DNA of 43,227 nt from Hyphomicrobiales bacterium (GTDB lineage: Bacteria; Pseudomonadota; Alphaproteobacteria; Rhizobiales; Xanthobacteraceae), in the NCBI GenBank assembly GCA_021323775.1, contig JAJPKK010000051.1, positions 1 to 43,227 of the forward strand, given 5' to 3'. The number at the start of each line of letters is the position of its first letter. The first letter of the stretch is position 1. Below, piece by piece: positions 15,593 to 25,641 of this stretch. A program made the position numbers and the translations under genes. The notes beneath the pieces were generated by a model. The model had not been told where the DNA came from and searched no databases. It saw only the letters and a program-made list of their open reading frames with translations.

Positions 15593-17011
15593 TCACATAT
15601 TCAGCACGCGCCCATAGGCGTCGAGCACGGCTTCCCCCATCGTTTCCGACAGCGTCGGATGGGGGAAGACCGTGTGCATCAGCTCTTCCTCGGTGGTTTC
15701 CAGGTTCATCGCCACCACGTAGCCCTGGATCAGCTCCGTTACTTCGACGCCGATCATGTGGGCGCCGATGAGCTGGCCGGTGACCTTGTCGAAGATCACC
15801 TTGACGAGGCCCTGGTCCTCGCCGAGCGCAATCGCCTTGCCGTTGCCCACGAAAGGAAAACGGCCGACGCGCACGTCGAGCTTTTTGTCTTTGGCGGCAG
15901 CTTCGGTGAAGCCGACTGAGGCGATTTGCGGGGCGCAATAGGTGCAGCCGGGAATCTTGAGCTTGTCCAGCGGATGCGGCTTGAGGCCCTTGATGGCCTC
16001 GACGCAGACGACGCCTTCATGCTCCGCTTTATGGGCCAGCATCGGCGGACCTGCAACGTCGCCAATGGCATAAATGCCAGGAACATTGGTACGGCCATAA
16101 CCATCGATCGCGATCGCGCCGCGGTCAATCTTGACGCCGAGCCTTTCGAGACCGAGATTTTCCACATTGCCGGTGACCCCGACCGCCGAAATGACGCGCT
16201 CGACGGTGAGCGTTTGCATGCCGCCTTTGCCGTCGTCGATGGTGGCGGTGACGCTGTCGGCCTTTTTGTCGAGCCGCGTCACCGTGGCACCGGTGAAAAT
16301 CTTGATGCCTTGCTTCTCGAACGCCTTGCGGGCGAGGCCGGCGATTTCAGCGTCCTCGACCGGCAGGATCTGCGGCAGCACCTCGACTACGGTGACCTCG
16401 GCGCCGAATGAGCGATAGAACGATGCGAACTCGATGCCGATCGCGCCGGAGCCGATCACCAGCAGCGACTTCGGCATGCGCTCCGGAACCATGGCTTCGA
16501 AATAGGTCCACACCAGCTTCTGGTCCGGCTCGAGGCCGGGCAGCATCCGCGGCCGCGCCCCGGTGGCGATGATGATGTGCTTGGCCTCATAGGCGCCTGG
16601 CCCGAGCGAACCTTTGGGGGCTTCGGCGCTGGCAGGCTTGACGGTCACCTTGCCGGGCGCGTCGATTGCGGCCTCGCCCCAGATCACCGACACTTTGTTC
16701 TTCTTCATAAGGAAGCCGACGCCGTCATTGAGGCGCTTCGATACGTTGCGTGAGCGTTTGACGACGGCTGTGGCATCGTAGGAGACGTTCTCCGCCGCGA
16801 GCCCATAGTTCCTGGCGTGCTGCATATAGTGGAAGATTTCCGCTGAGCGGAGCAGCGCCTTGGTGGGGATGCAGCCCCAGTTGAGGCAGACGCCGCCCAG
16901 ATAGGCGCGCTCGATGACCGCCGTCTTGAAGCCGAGCTGCGCGGCCCGGATCGCCGTCACATAGCCGCCGGGTCCCGAGCCGATGATGATGATGTCGAAG
17001 GATTCCGCCAC
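15593..17011 (-). CDS. lpdA: Dihydrolipoyl dehydrogenase (E3)
   Basis: The 472-residue flavoprotein reoxidises dihydrolipoyl groups of the pyruvate dehydrogenase E2 and passes electrons to NAD+. Seen are the FAD motif GSGPGG (11-16), the redox disulfide Cys42/Cys47 in GVCLNWGCIPTK, the NAD-binding GSGAIGIEFASFYRSFGAEV, the second FAD block GIYAIGDVAGPPMLAHKAEHEG and the C-terminal His451/Glu456 pair in HPTLSE. Translation starts at a GTG (17009-17011) with GGAG upstream. It is the last gene of the leftward eno-pdh run, separated from pdhC by a family B palindrome, which may modulate its expression. Confidence 0.96.
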   Translation of the reverse strand: MAESFDIIIIGSGPGGYVTAIRAAQLGFKTAVIERAYLGGVCLNWGCIPTKALLRSAEIFHYMQHARNYGLAAENVSYDATAVVKRSRNVSKRLNDGVGFLMKKNKVSVIWGEAAIDAPGKVTVKPASAEAPKGSLGPGAYEAKHIIIATGARPRMLPGLEPDQKLVWTYFEAMVPERMPKSLLVIGSGAIGIEFASFYRSFGAEVTVVEVLPQILPVEDAEIAGLARKAFEKQGIKIFTGATVTRLDKKADSVTATIDDGKGGMQTLTVERVISAVGVTGNVENLGLERLGVKIDRGAIAIDGYGRTNVPGIYAIGDVAGPPMLAHKAEHEGVVCVEAIKGLKPHPLDKLKIPGCTYCAPQIASVGFTEAAAKDKKLDVRVGRFPFVGNGKAIALGEDQGLVKVIFDKVTGQLIGAHMIGVEVTELIQGYVVAMNLETTEEELMHTVFPHPTLSETMGEAVLDAYGRVLNM

Positions 17012-17065
17012 TCTGATCTCCGCTCTCGTTTGGCCGTCCGGAAATGCTGCGCCGACCGCCGACGC

Positions 17066-17157
17066 TGTAGCCCGGATTGAACGCAGCGAAATCCGGGGTC
17101 AGGCTATCACATGGTTGCCGGCGCCCCGGGTTTCGCTGGCGCTCAACCCGGGCTACA
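17066..17157. repeat. Family B palindromic repeat supplying the pdhC stop codon
   Basis: Left arm TGTAGCCCGGATTGAACGCA (then gcgaaatccgggg) pairs with the right arm ending GCTCAACCCGGGCTACA. It lies between pdhC and lpdA. Read leftward, the edge gTAGcccgggttgagc gives the TAG that ends pdhC (17153-17155). Confidence 0.85.
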
Positions 17158-18532
17158 CAAGCATCGCGGTCGGACTCTCGACATAAATCTTGAACGCCGC
17201 CAGCAATTCTGCGCCGAGCGCGCCGTCGACAGCGCGGTGATCGGTCGACAGCGTCACCTTCATTTGCGTGGCAACAGCGATCTTGCCGTCGCGCACCACC
17301 GCGCGTTCAACGCCTGCGCCGACCGCGAGAATCGTTGCGTGGGGCGGGTTGATGACGGCTGAGAATTCCTCGATGCCGTACATGCCGAGATTCGAGACGG
17401 CCGACGAACCGCCCTGGTATTCCTCGGGCTTGAGCCTGCGCGCCCGGGCGCGTGCGGCGTAATCCTTCATCTCGGCTGAGATGGCCATCAGCGATTTGGT
17501 CTCCGCCTTGCGGACCACCGGCGTGATGAGACCGCCGGGGATTGCGACAGCGACACCGATGTCTGCGTGCTTGTGCTTGAGCATGGCGGTCTCGGTCCAG
17601 GTCACGTTGGCGTCTGGAACCTTGATGAGCGCCAGCGCCAGCGCCTTGATGACGAAGTCGTTGACGGAGAGCTTCCACGCCGGCTTGCCGTCTGGCCCTT
17701 TCGGCGCCGTCACGTTGATATCTTCGCGCGCCGACAGAAGCTTATCGAGCGTGCAGGAGATTGTGAGATAGAAATGCGGGATCGTCTGCTTCGCCAGCAC
17801 GAGGCGCTGGGCGATGATCTTGCGCATGTTGTCGTGGGGAAGGACCTCATAGGAGCCGGGCTCGAACAGCGCACGGATCTTCTCGTCTGAAGGCGCCTGC
17901 ACCGGCGCAATGCCGGGGGCAGCAGGGGCCGGAGGAGCAGTCGGAGGAGGCGCACGCAATGCGACCCCGCCTGCCTTCGCGGCTTCTACATCATGCGCGA
18001 TGATGCGGCCGCGCGGCCCGGTGCCGGCAATGCGCGCGATATCGAGGCCGGCCGCCTTGGCAAGGCGGCGCGCGAGCGGCGAGGCGAAGATGCGGCCCCG
18101 ACCATTGCCGGCAGGCGCTGGCGCGGCCTGTGCCGTAGGCATGGATGGACTTGGCGCCGGAGGCGGAGATGGCTGTGGCGGAGATGGCGGCGGCGCTGCG
18201 GCCGGCTTCGGCGCGGGCGCCGCTGGGCCTGATACACCCGGCTTTGCCGCAGGGGCGGGTGCGCCGGCCGCGGCCGCTTTCACATCCTCTCCTTCCGCGG
18301 CCAGCACCGCGATGGGCGCGTTCACGGCGACGTCCGCGGCGCCCTCGGGGACCAGAATTTTGGCCAATACGCCTTCATCGACGGCCTCATATTCCATGGT
18401 GGCCTTGTCGGTCTCGATCTCCGCCAGAATGTCGCCGGCCTTGACCTGGTCGCCCTCCTTCTTGAGCCACTTGGCGAGGTTTCCCTTCTCCATGGTGGGA
18501 GACAGCGCGGGCATCAGAATGTTGATCGGCAT
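17153..18532 (-). CDS. pdhC: Pyruvate dehydrogenase E2, dihydrolipoamide acetyltransferase
   Basis: The 459-residue core enzyme transfers the acetyl group from lipoamide to CoA. Order: lipoyl domain 1-77 with lipoyl Lys43 (ETDKAT); a long Ala/Pro-rich hinge (about 85-135); the E1/E3-binding domain around 143-185 ([20 protein letters not shown]-type); and the catalytic domain 220-459 with His432 and Asp436 in STDHRAVDG. The start at 18532 overlaps the DUF5076-like gene by 19 bases. The final MLV and TAG stop are at the edge of a palindromic repeat, but the length is normal. Confidence 0.96.
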   Translation of the reverse strand: MPINILMPALSPTMEKGNLAKWLKKEGDQVKAGDILAEIETDKATMEYEAVDEGVLAKILVPEGAADVAVNAPIAVLAAEGEDVKAAAAGAPAPAAKPGVSGPAAPAPKPAAAPPPSPPQPSPPPAPSPSMPTAQAAPAPAGNGRGRIFASPLARRLAKAAGLDIARIAGTGPRGRIIAHDVEAAKAGGVALRAPPPTAPPAPAAPGIAPVQAPSDEKIRALFEPGSYEVLPHDNMRKIIAQRLVLAKQTIPHFYLTISCTLDKLLSAREDINVTAPKGPDGKPAWKLSVNDFVIKALALALIKVPDANVTWTETAMLKHKHADIGVAVAIPGGLITPVVRKAETKSLMAISAEMKDYAARARARRLKPEEYQGGSSAVSNLGMYGIEEFSAVINPPHATILAVGAGVERAVVRDGKIAVATQMKVTLSTDHRAVDGALGAELLAAFKIYVESPTAMLV

Positions 18533-18981
18533 CGATCCGCCTTTTGGGGTTTGGCACGCGCGCCCCTGCGTCGCGCGGCGTTTCTGGCAGAGGGTTTCGA
18601 TTTGGATTGCGACTGAACCTGCCGCTTGCTGCGCGACAGGGCCGATTTCGCTGGCCTGGCAGACTTGCTGCCTTTCCGCGTATGCCGTGCTGCGCTCGCC
18701 CCCAACCCGGGGAACGAGTGCATGAACGAGTCCACGATGGCGTCGGTCGCCTTGGCTTCCGTGAACTTACCCTCCGCTGCGTGGAGCGATGCAAGCCGCC
18801 GTGCAACATCGGCGAGCACCCATCCCCAAGGCCCCGGACCCGGGAAAGCGGCAACGCGCGCCATGATGAAAAGCTCTTCATCGACTACGGCGGCGCGCAG
18901 CAGCTCTACGCCGCCCTTGTCCAAAGCATCATTGGAAATCGGCAGGGCGTCATAGATCGGGTTATTGCTGATGGACGCCAT
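18514..18981 (-). CDS. DUF5076-like protein in the pdh operon
   Basis: A 155-residue soluble protein. The first 95 residues ([53 protein letters not shown]) match DUF5076, a family of unknown function that in Bradyrhizobium-like genomes sits between pdhB and pdhC. The last 55 residues form a Lys/Arg/Ser/Ala-rich tail ([20 protein letters not shown]), which would be strongly basic and disordered. I start at the ATG at 18981. It overlaps pdhC by 19 bases and follows pdhB by 72 bases, so it is part of the operon. Confidence 0.75.
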   Translation of the reverse strand: MASISNNPIYDALPISNDALDKGGVELLRAAVVDEELFIMARVAAFPGPGPWGWVLADVARRLASLHAAEGKFTEAKATDAIVDSFMHSFPGLGASAARHTRKGSKSARPAKSALSRSKRQVQSQSKSKPSARNAARRRGARAKPQKADRCRSTF

Positions 18982-19053
18982 CAAGGATCTCAGTTCGCCC
19001 CCGCGCCGGCCACCCCGCAGGGCAACGCGTCCGGTCGGGCTTGAAGCCTCGCG

Positions 19054-20547
19054 TCACCGGTAACAAACCGCCTTCACGGCGGTGACCACCTCGGCCACCG
19101 AAGGCAGCGCCAGCTTTTCAAGGTTCGCCGCATAGGGCATCGGAACATCCTTGCCGGACACCCGGGCAACAGGGGCGTCGAGGTAGTCGAAGGCCTGTTC
19201 CATCAGCCGTGCGGAGATCTCGGCCCCGACGCCCGATTGCTGCCAGCCCTCCTCCACCACCACGCAGCGGCCGGTCTTCTCGACCGAGCGGATGATGGTC
19301 TCGGTATCCATCGGCCGCAGCGTGCGCAGATCGATGATTTCGACGCTGATGTTCTCCTTCTCAAGTTCTTCGGCAGCCTTAAGAGCGTAGGTCATTCCCA
19401 TCGACCATGCCACGATGGTGACGTGCTCGCCTGCCCGCGCGATCCGCGCTTTGCCGATCGGCACAAGAAAGTCCTCGTGCTTGGGCACAGGGAAGGAGTG
19501 GCCGTAGAGAATTTCATTTTCGAGGAACACGACCGGATTGGGATAGCGGACGGCAGACTTGAGCAGGCCCTTGGCATCGGCCGCCGTGAAGGGGGCAATC
19601 ACCGTGAGACCGGGTACGTGCGAATACCATGCCGAATAATCCTGGCTGTGCTGGGCGGCGACACGCGCTGCTGGTCCATTGGGGCCACGGAACACGATCG
19701 AGCAGGCCATCTGGCCGCCCGACATGTAGAGGGTCTTGGCGGCAGAGTTGATGATCTGGTCCATCGCCTGCATGGCGAAATTGAAGGTCATGAATTCCAC
19801 GATTGGCTTGAGGCCCGCCATCGCGGTGCCGACGCCAAGCCCGGCAAATCCGTGCTCGGTGATGGGCGTGTCAATCACGCGGGTGGGCCCGAACTCCTGC
19901 AACAGGCCCTGCGTCACCTTGTAGGCGCCCTGGTATTCGGCAACTTCCTCGCCGATAACGAAAACGTCAGGATCGCGGCGCATCTCCTCCGCCATGGCGT
20001 CGCGTAATGCTTCGCGCACTGTCATGGTGACCATTTCAGCGTCCGCCGGCACTTCGGTTTCGGGCGTGGCGACCGGCTGCCGTGGCGTTGCGAAGGCCTC
20101 TACGACCTTGGCTAAGGTCGCGGCTACCCCCGGCTTGGCCTGCTCCGGGAGCGCGGGTGCCTCGCCCGCCCTTATCGCAATGAAGGAGGAAGAAGCGGGC
20201 GACACGCCCGTGCTCCCAGGCGAAGGAGGGGGTGGGGGCACGGCATCCTCGGCCTTTGGCGGGACCGCGGCGGCGAGCGGTCCATTCAATGCCTTCGCGT
20301 CTTCGCCGTCAGACAGGATTACGGCGATCGGCGTATTCACGGCGACGTCGGCGGTGCCCTCGGGAACGAGAATCTTCCCCAGTGTCCCTTCGTCCGTCGC
20401 CTCGACTTCCATGGTGGCTTTATCGGTCTCGATCTCGGCTATGACGTCGCCCGATCTGATGCGATCGCCTACTCCTTTCACCCATTTGGCAAGGTTGCCC
20501 TTCTCCATCGTGGGGGAAAGCGCAGGCATCAACACCTGGATCGGCAT
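19054..20547 (-). CDS. pdhB: Pyruvate dehydrogenase E1 beta subunit with N-terminal lipoyl domain
   Basis: With PdhA, this 497-residue protein forms the thiamine-diphosphate E1 that decarboxylates pyruvate. It carries an extra N-terminal lipoyl domain (1-77; lipoyl Lys43 in [10 protein letters not shown]), an arrangement known in alphaproteobacteria. A hinge from about 80 to 170 follows, partly encoded by an inverted repeat (20147-20217). The E1-beta part starts near 172 ([20 protein letters not shown]) and includes [17 protein letters not shown] and the conserved [18 protein letters not shown] start at the ATG at 20547 because similarity to lipoyl domains begins there; the stop of pdhA lies 32 bases upstream. 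Confidence 0.96.
   Translation of the reverse strand: MPIQVLMPALSPTMEKGNLAKWVKGVGDRIRSGDVIAEIETDKATMEVEATDEGTLGKILVPEGTADVAVNTPIAVILSDGEDAKALNGPLAAAVPPKAEDAVPPPPPSPGSTGVSPASSSFIAIRAGEAPALPEQAKPGVAATLAKVVEAFATPRQPVATPETEVPADAEMVTMTVREALRDAMAEEMRRDPDVFVIGEEVAEYQGAYKVTQGLLQEFGPTRVIDTPITEHGFAGLGVGTAMAGLKPIVEFMTFNFAMQAMDQIINSAAKTLYMSGGQMACSIVFRGPNGPAARVAAQHSQDYSAWYSHVPGLTVIAPFTAADAKGLLKSAVRYPNPVVFLENEILYGHSFPVPKHEDFLVPIGKARIARAGEHVTIVAWSMGMTYALKAAEELEKENISVEIIDLRTLRPMDTETIIRSVEKTGRCVVVEEGWQQSGVGAEISARLMEQAFDYLDAPVARVSGKDVPMPYAANLEKLALPSVAEVVTAVKAVCYR
20147..20217. repeat. Inverted repeat inside the pdhB hinge (family C)
   Basis: Arms of 23 bases at 20147-20169 (GGGAGCGCGGGTGCCTCGCC...) and 20195-20217 (...GACACGCCCGTGCTCCC) are reverse complements with a few mismatches, around a 25-base loop. 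On the coding strand the unit is read without a stop as [20 protein letters not shown] then PALPEQ. I recall similar peptides (GVSPA...PALPG) translated from dispersed repeats in other genomes. Confidence 0.75.
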
Positions 20548-20579
20548 GGCTGTTCTCGGGATGGCTAACTCTGCAGGCT

Positions 20580-21641
20580 TCAGCGCACCACGTCGGTCCA
20601 AAGCTCAGCCGGATCGGGCTCCGGCTCATGGGCGGCAAATTCGGCCGCTTCGTTGATGATTTTGCGCACTTCCGCATCGGTTCGCTTGAGCTCGTCCTCG
20701 CTCGCCCGGCCGGTGGCGAGCAGGCGCGCACGCACTTGCTCGATCGGATCGCGTTCGGTCCGCACTTTTTCGACCTCTTCGCGGGTCCGGTATTTTGCCG
20801 GATCCGACATGGAGTGACCGCGGTAGCGGTAAGTCAACATCTCCAGAATGATCGGTCCGTTGCCGTCGCGGCACCACTTCACCGCCCTTTCGGCGGCCGC
20901 CTTGACTGCGCGTACGTCCATGCCGTCCACCTGCTCGCCCGGTATATTGAAAGACAGGCCGCGCTTGGAAAAATCGACCTGGGCGGATGCGCGGGTCACC
21001 GCCGTGCCCATGGCATAGCGGTTGTTCTCGATCACATAGACGACCGGGAGCTTCCACAGCTCCGCCATGTTGAAGCTTTCGTACACCTGGCCCTGATTTG
21101 CAGCGCCGTCGCCGAAATAGGTCACGCATACGTTGCCGTTCTGCCGGTAACGATTGGCAAAGGCAATGCCGGTGCCGAGCGAGACCTGGGCGGCGACGAT
21201 GCCATGGCCGCCGTAGAAATTTTTCTCGATGCTGAACATGTGCATCGAGCCGCCTTTTCCTTTGGAATAGCCGCTGCGCCGGCCCGTCAATTCGGCCATG
21301 ACGCCCTTCGGGTCCATCCCGCAGGCCAGCATATGGCCATGATCGCGGTAGCCGGTGATGACCTGATCGCCAGGTTTGAGCGCAAGCTGCGTGCCGACAA
21401 CCACCGCCTCCTGTCCGATATAGAGGTGGCAGAAGCCGCCGATCAGTCCCATGCCGTACATCTGGCCCGCCCTCTCTTCGAACCGGCGGATCATCAGCAT
21501 GTCGCGGTAGACGCGAAGCTCGACTTCCTTGGGAAGATCGGGAGGCGCTTGGGCGAAGCCGTCGCCTGACGGGCCGCTGACCCTCGTCTCGGACGTCGTG
21601 GCAGGAATGGCGGCTTGCTTCTTAGTCTTGGCGAGACCCAT
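20580..21641 (-). CDS. pdhA: Pyruvate dehydrogenase E1 alpha subunit
   Basis: The 353-residue subunit binds thiamine diphosphate with PdhB. The cofactor motif runs from GDG (177-179) in [20 protein letters not shown] to the paired Asn206/Asn207 ([10 protein letters not shown]). The conserved [15 protein letters not shown] loop follows. The N-terminal 35 residues are a variable leader. The ATG at 21641 has GAGGA upstream. It heads the compact pdhA-pdhB-DUF5076-pdhC stretch, with 32 bases to pdhB. Confidence 0.96.
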   Translation of the reverse strand: MGLAKTKKQAAIPATTSETRVSGPSGDGFAQAPPDLPKEVELRVYRDMLMIRRFEERAGQMYGMGLIGGFCHLYIGQEAVVVGTQLALKPGDQVITGYRDHGHMLACGMDPKGVMAELTGRRSGYSKGKGGSMHMFSIEKNFYGGHGIVAAQVSLGTGIAFANRYRQNGNVCVTYFGDGAANQGQVYESFNMAELWKLPVVYVIENNRYAMGTAVTRASAQVDFSKRGLSFNIPGEQVDGMDVRAVKAAAERAVKWCRDGNGPIILEMLTYRYRGHSMSDPAKYRTREEVEKVRTERDPIEQVRARLLATGRASEDELKRTDAEVRKIINEAAEFAAHEPEPDPAELWTDVVR

Positions 21642-21721
21642 AAAATCCTCGGGCAGGAGTCTTGTTCACCTCCCCATAGCGTAAAATGCACGCTCGCGAA
21701 AGCGCCGCCCCACAACAACTT

Positions 21722-22039
21722 TCAGCGATGCTTAACCATGATGGTGACCTCATGCGGATCCAGATAGTTGAGTAGCTCTCGCGCGCGCTCGTCAAGCATG
21801 TCGGGGTCGATGCGGTCGGCCCTGAGGAGCGCCACTCGGCGCTCCCACCAGGCCCGCTCCGCCCTGACGCGCTCGACCTCGTTCGCCAGGTCGGCGATCT
21901 CATGCTCAAGTTCTTGGCGCGCGTTGATGCCATTCTTTCCCGTGTAGGCGTTGACGCCGAAATAACCTATGAACAGCGCCGCCACGGCGTAAAGGCCGAG
22001 CGCCGTCAAAAATGCGCGAATCCGCGGGCGAATAACCAT
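21722..22039 (-). CDS. FtsB/DivIC-like septum formation initiator protein
   Basis: A 105-residue bitopic membrane protein: a short basic cytoplasmic start (MVIRPRIR), one membrane helix (about 9-29) and a coiled coil (ARQELEHEIADLANEVERVR, about 41-70), then a C-terminal domain. This is the FtsB/DivIC layout; FtsB joins FtsL and FtsQ in the divisome. Location between eno and pdhA is the common alphaproteobacterial arrangement, as eno-ftsB is in many proteobacteria. Confidence 0.88.
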   Translation of the reverse strand: MVIRPRIRAFLTALGLYAVAALFIGYFGVNAYTGKNGINARQELEHEIADLANEVERVRAERAWWERRVALLRADRIDPDMLDERARELLNYLDPHEVTIMVKHR

Positions 22040-22125
22040 CGCCCATTTGTGCTGCCGGTGCGGTTAATGCGCTCCTAACGCGGGGGACGCAGAAAAGCCG
22101 CAGGAAAACAGGGCCTTGCTGTGAA

Positions 22126-23454
<1,329 letters not shown>

Positions 23455-23557
23455 CTACAGGATTAAGCCCAGAGCGAAAAGCGTGACCCGGCCCCTTGGT
23501 TCCCGCACGCGTCCCCTGCTGGGGCGCTACAAGCGCCGTCCGTCCAGCATTCCCTGC

Positions 23558-23658
23558 TGTAAGGGCGACCCATGTGGTCGCCCTGGCGCCCGTGGATGTT
23601 ACGGGCGGTTTAGATTTGGTTCTTGCTCCGGAGGCGACCACAAGGGTCGCCTCTACAA
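23558..23658. repeat. Paired opposite-facing palindromes (family D)
   Basis: Hairpin GGGCGACC-catgt-GGTCGCCC lies at 23563-23583. Hairpin GAGGCGACC-acaag-GGTCGCCTC lies at 23631-23653. The second, with flanks, is the reverse complement of the first unit (TGTAaGGGCGACCCaTGTGG against TGTAgAGGCGACCCtTGTGG). They form a larger inverted pair in the gap between eno and the copper chaperone gene. Confidence 0.85.
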
Positions 23659-23688
23659 CCTCCCTGCTTCTGCACGAATCTCCTCTCG

Positions 23689-24192
23689 TCAATGATGGTG
23701 CGTATCATGGTGCGCGTCGTGGGCGGACGCGGCTGACGTGGCGCCTGCGGCCTCGACCGCGAAATCCACATCGACGTCGCCCGCCTTCTCGAACTTCAGC
23801 GTTGCCTTGAACGGCTTGCCGCGTTGCACCGGCTGTTTGAGGTCCGTCATCATGATGTGGAGCGAGCCGGGCTTGAGCTCGACTGTTTCGCCGGGCTTTA
23901 TCTCCAATCCCGACGTAAGCGGCCGCATCTTCATGACGCCATTGTCCATGCTCATCTCATGAACCATGAACCCGCCTGCGACGGGCGTGGAGCCGCCGAC
24001 GAGCCGATCCGGCTCGCTGCCAGTGTTCCTGATTGTCATGTAACCAACCGCGACCTTCCCCCCTTTGGGGACGGCTCGCGACCACGGGCTGTCGATCTCG
24101 AGTGAACCCGCCTTGTAGTCGAGCGCGGTCGCGACGCCGCCCGATGCGGACGCCGCGATAAGGCTTGCGACGAGAATGCCGAGCTTCTTCAT
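23689..24192 (-). CDS. PCu(A)C-type periplasmic copper chaperone
   Basis: A 167-residue exported protein (signal peptide about 1-23) of the PCu(A)C family, which holds Cu(I) in the periplasm and delivers it to cytochrome oxidase. The copper-ligand pattern is seen: His and Met in VHEMSMDNGVMKMRPL and later His-x-Met in GSLHIMMTDL. A His-rich tail (HDAHHDTHHH) probably binds more metal. The ATG at 24192 has GGAGC upstream. A DUF2946-like gene lies 91 bases upstream in the same direction, a pairing that fits copper handling. Confidence 0.92.
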   Translation of the reverse strand: MKKLGILVASLIAASASGGVATALDYKAGSLEIDSPWSRAVPKGGKVAVGYMTIRNTGSEPDRLVGGSTPVAGGFMVHEMSMDNGVMKMRPLTSGLEIKPGETVELKPGSLHIMMTDLKQPVQRGKPFKATLKFEKAGDVDVDFAVEAAGATSAASAHDAHHDTHHH

Positions 24193-24283
24193 GGTGCTGC
24201 TCCGATATTGCGTGGTGATCACGCGGGACGCGGCGCCGTTGATCGGCCGTGCCCGCAAGCTTCCGATAAAGTGATGAGGCGGC

Positions 24284-24685
24284 TTACGGCCGCCGCGCGC
24301 TATGCGACCAGGGAGGACCGCGGGGCAGCGCGCTCGCGTTGACCGTGGCAGCGGGCAATCGCCACGCTTTGAATGACCACGACAGCATCGCGAACGTAAT
24401 CGTGTGAGATTGCAATGTCGCCGCCGGTGCGTCGATGTAGGCCGCACCGGCGAGGCAGAAAATGCAATGGCTGTCGGCGCCAGGGCTCTCCGGCGCGCTG
24501 CCCCCCGGCGTACCGCCATCGTGGCGGCACAATTCAAAGCCGGCGGCAGTGTCGGCGGGATCGGCTGCGGCGAGCCGGGCGCCCGCCAAAGTGAGCGCGA
24601 TGCCCTGCAGGATGAGCGCAAAGATGAGGACGCACGCGGCGAGCCGCTGCCGCCCGCTCCTCGTACACTTCGCCAACCGATCCAT
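24284..24685 (-). CDS. DUF2946-like small exported or membrane protein
   Basis: A 133-residue protein from the ATG at 24685. A hydrophobic segment ([20 protein letters not shown], about 16-35) is followed by CRHDGG and [10 protein letters not shown], the spaced His/Cys pattern of DUF2946 proteins, which are usually found with copper genes. Function unproven. It precedes the PCu(A)C gene in the same direction. The opposite strand is queF upstream, so the start lies close to that promoter. Confidence 0.62.
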   Translation of the reverse strand: MDRLAKCTRSGRQRLAACVLIFALILQGIALTLAGARLAAADPADTAAGFELCRHDGGTPGGSAPESPGADSHCIFCLAGAAYIDAPAATLQSHTITFAMLSWSFKAWRLPAATVNASALPRGPPWSHSARRP

Positions 24686-24792
24686 GCCGGACCCCGTTTG
24701 CGGTAAAATACAGGCGTGACGACATGGGGCGCAAACGTTATTTGTGCAGAACCAGTATCGGCCCCTTCGCTTTGTATCGCCGTGTCGCGCAG

Positions 24793-25275
24793 ATGCCACA
24801 TAAGCCCGTCCGCCTTGAACAATCGAGCCGCAAGCCCGTCCACCTCGGCCAACCGAGCAAGATACCGGCTTCGCCGGAAGAAGCCGTGCTCGATCGCGTC
24901 CCCAACCCGCATTCCGACACCAACTACGTGGCGCGTTTCACGTTTCCAGAATTCACCACCATGTGCCCGGTCACCGGGCAGCCGGACTTCGCGATTCTTG
25001 TGATCGATTATGTGCCGAACCTGTTCCTCGTCGAGTCCAAGTCCTTGAAGCTTTATCTCAACAGCTTCCGCAATCACGCCGCGTTCCATGAAGATTGCAC
25101 GGTCACGATCGGCAAACGCCTGTTCGCGCACCTTAAGCCGCGCTGGTTGCGGATCGGCGGCTATTTCCATCCCCGCGGCGGCATGCCGATCGACGTATTC
25201 TGGCAGGCCGGCCGGCAGCCGCGCGATGTGTGGGCGCCCGACCAGGGCGTGCGCGGCTATCGGGCGCGGGAGTAG
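24793..25275 (+). CDS. queF: NADPH-dependent 7-cyano-7-deazaguanine reductase QueF
   Basis: The 160-residue cytoplasmic enzyme reduces preQ0 to preQ1 in queuosine (tRNA modification) synthesis. It is the short, single-domain YkvM-like form. The catalytic Cys is in [13 protein letters not shown], the QueF motif is [20 protein letters not shown] and the active-site Glu is in it. The ATG at 24793 (MPHKPVRL) gives the usual length. No other queuosine gene is in the window. Confidence 0.93.
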   Translation: MPHKPVRLEQSSRKPVHLGQPSKIPASPEEAVLDRVPNPHSDTNYVARFTFPEFTTMCPVTGQPDFAILVIDYVPNLFLVESKSLKLYLNSFRNHAAFHEDCTVTIGKRLFAHLKPRWLRIGGYFHPRGGMPIDVFWQAGRQPRDVWAPDQGVRGYRARE

Positions 25276-25641
25276 CAGAGACACTTGGGACCGGGAAGGT
25301 TAGGATGAGGAGCTAGTTGAGCGCTTCCGAAATTCGAAGCATATGGAGCCCGCCCGGAAGGCCGCGTTTACTGGCCCAAGTTGAGGTCTCCAATTGATAG
25401 GTTTCATGGAATCGCTGAACTAGGATTCGGTGAATAACAGGGATGGGGTCGTCTCACCGCACGGACTCGCGGCCCCTCGCCGCAAGCGGGGAGGGGAAGT
25501 TGGCTCCGCCTGCGTCCAATAATTGAAGCGATTATTTCGCGGAAGCCGGCGCTATTGAACCTAATCCGCGGCTGAACGACCAACTCGCAAGGCAAGGAGG
25601 GAGGGTTCACGCCGGCCCTTCCTGCCCCCCGGGAGCATTGA
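25276..25641. other. Intergenic region with one family A palindrome
   Basis: The stretch between queF and the peptidoglycan-binding protein holds the palindrome at 25473-25496 and the GGGAG ribosome site at 25631. No gene is seen. Confidence 0.5.
25473..25496. repeat. Family A palindrome, single hairpin
   Basis: CCCCTCGCCGC and GCGGGGAGGGG pair with one mismatch around a short loop. It is the same type as the unit in tctAB (5223-5245). Confidence 0.75.
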
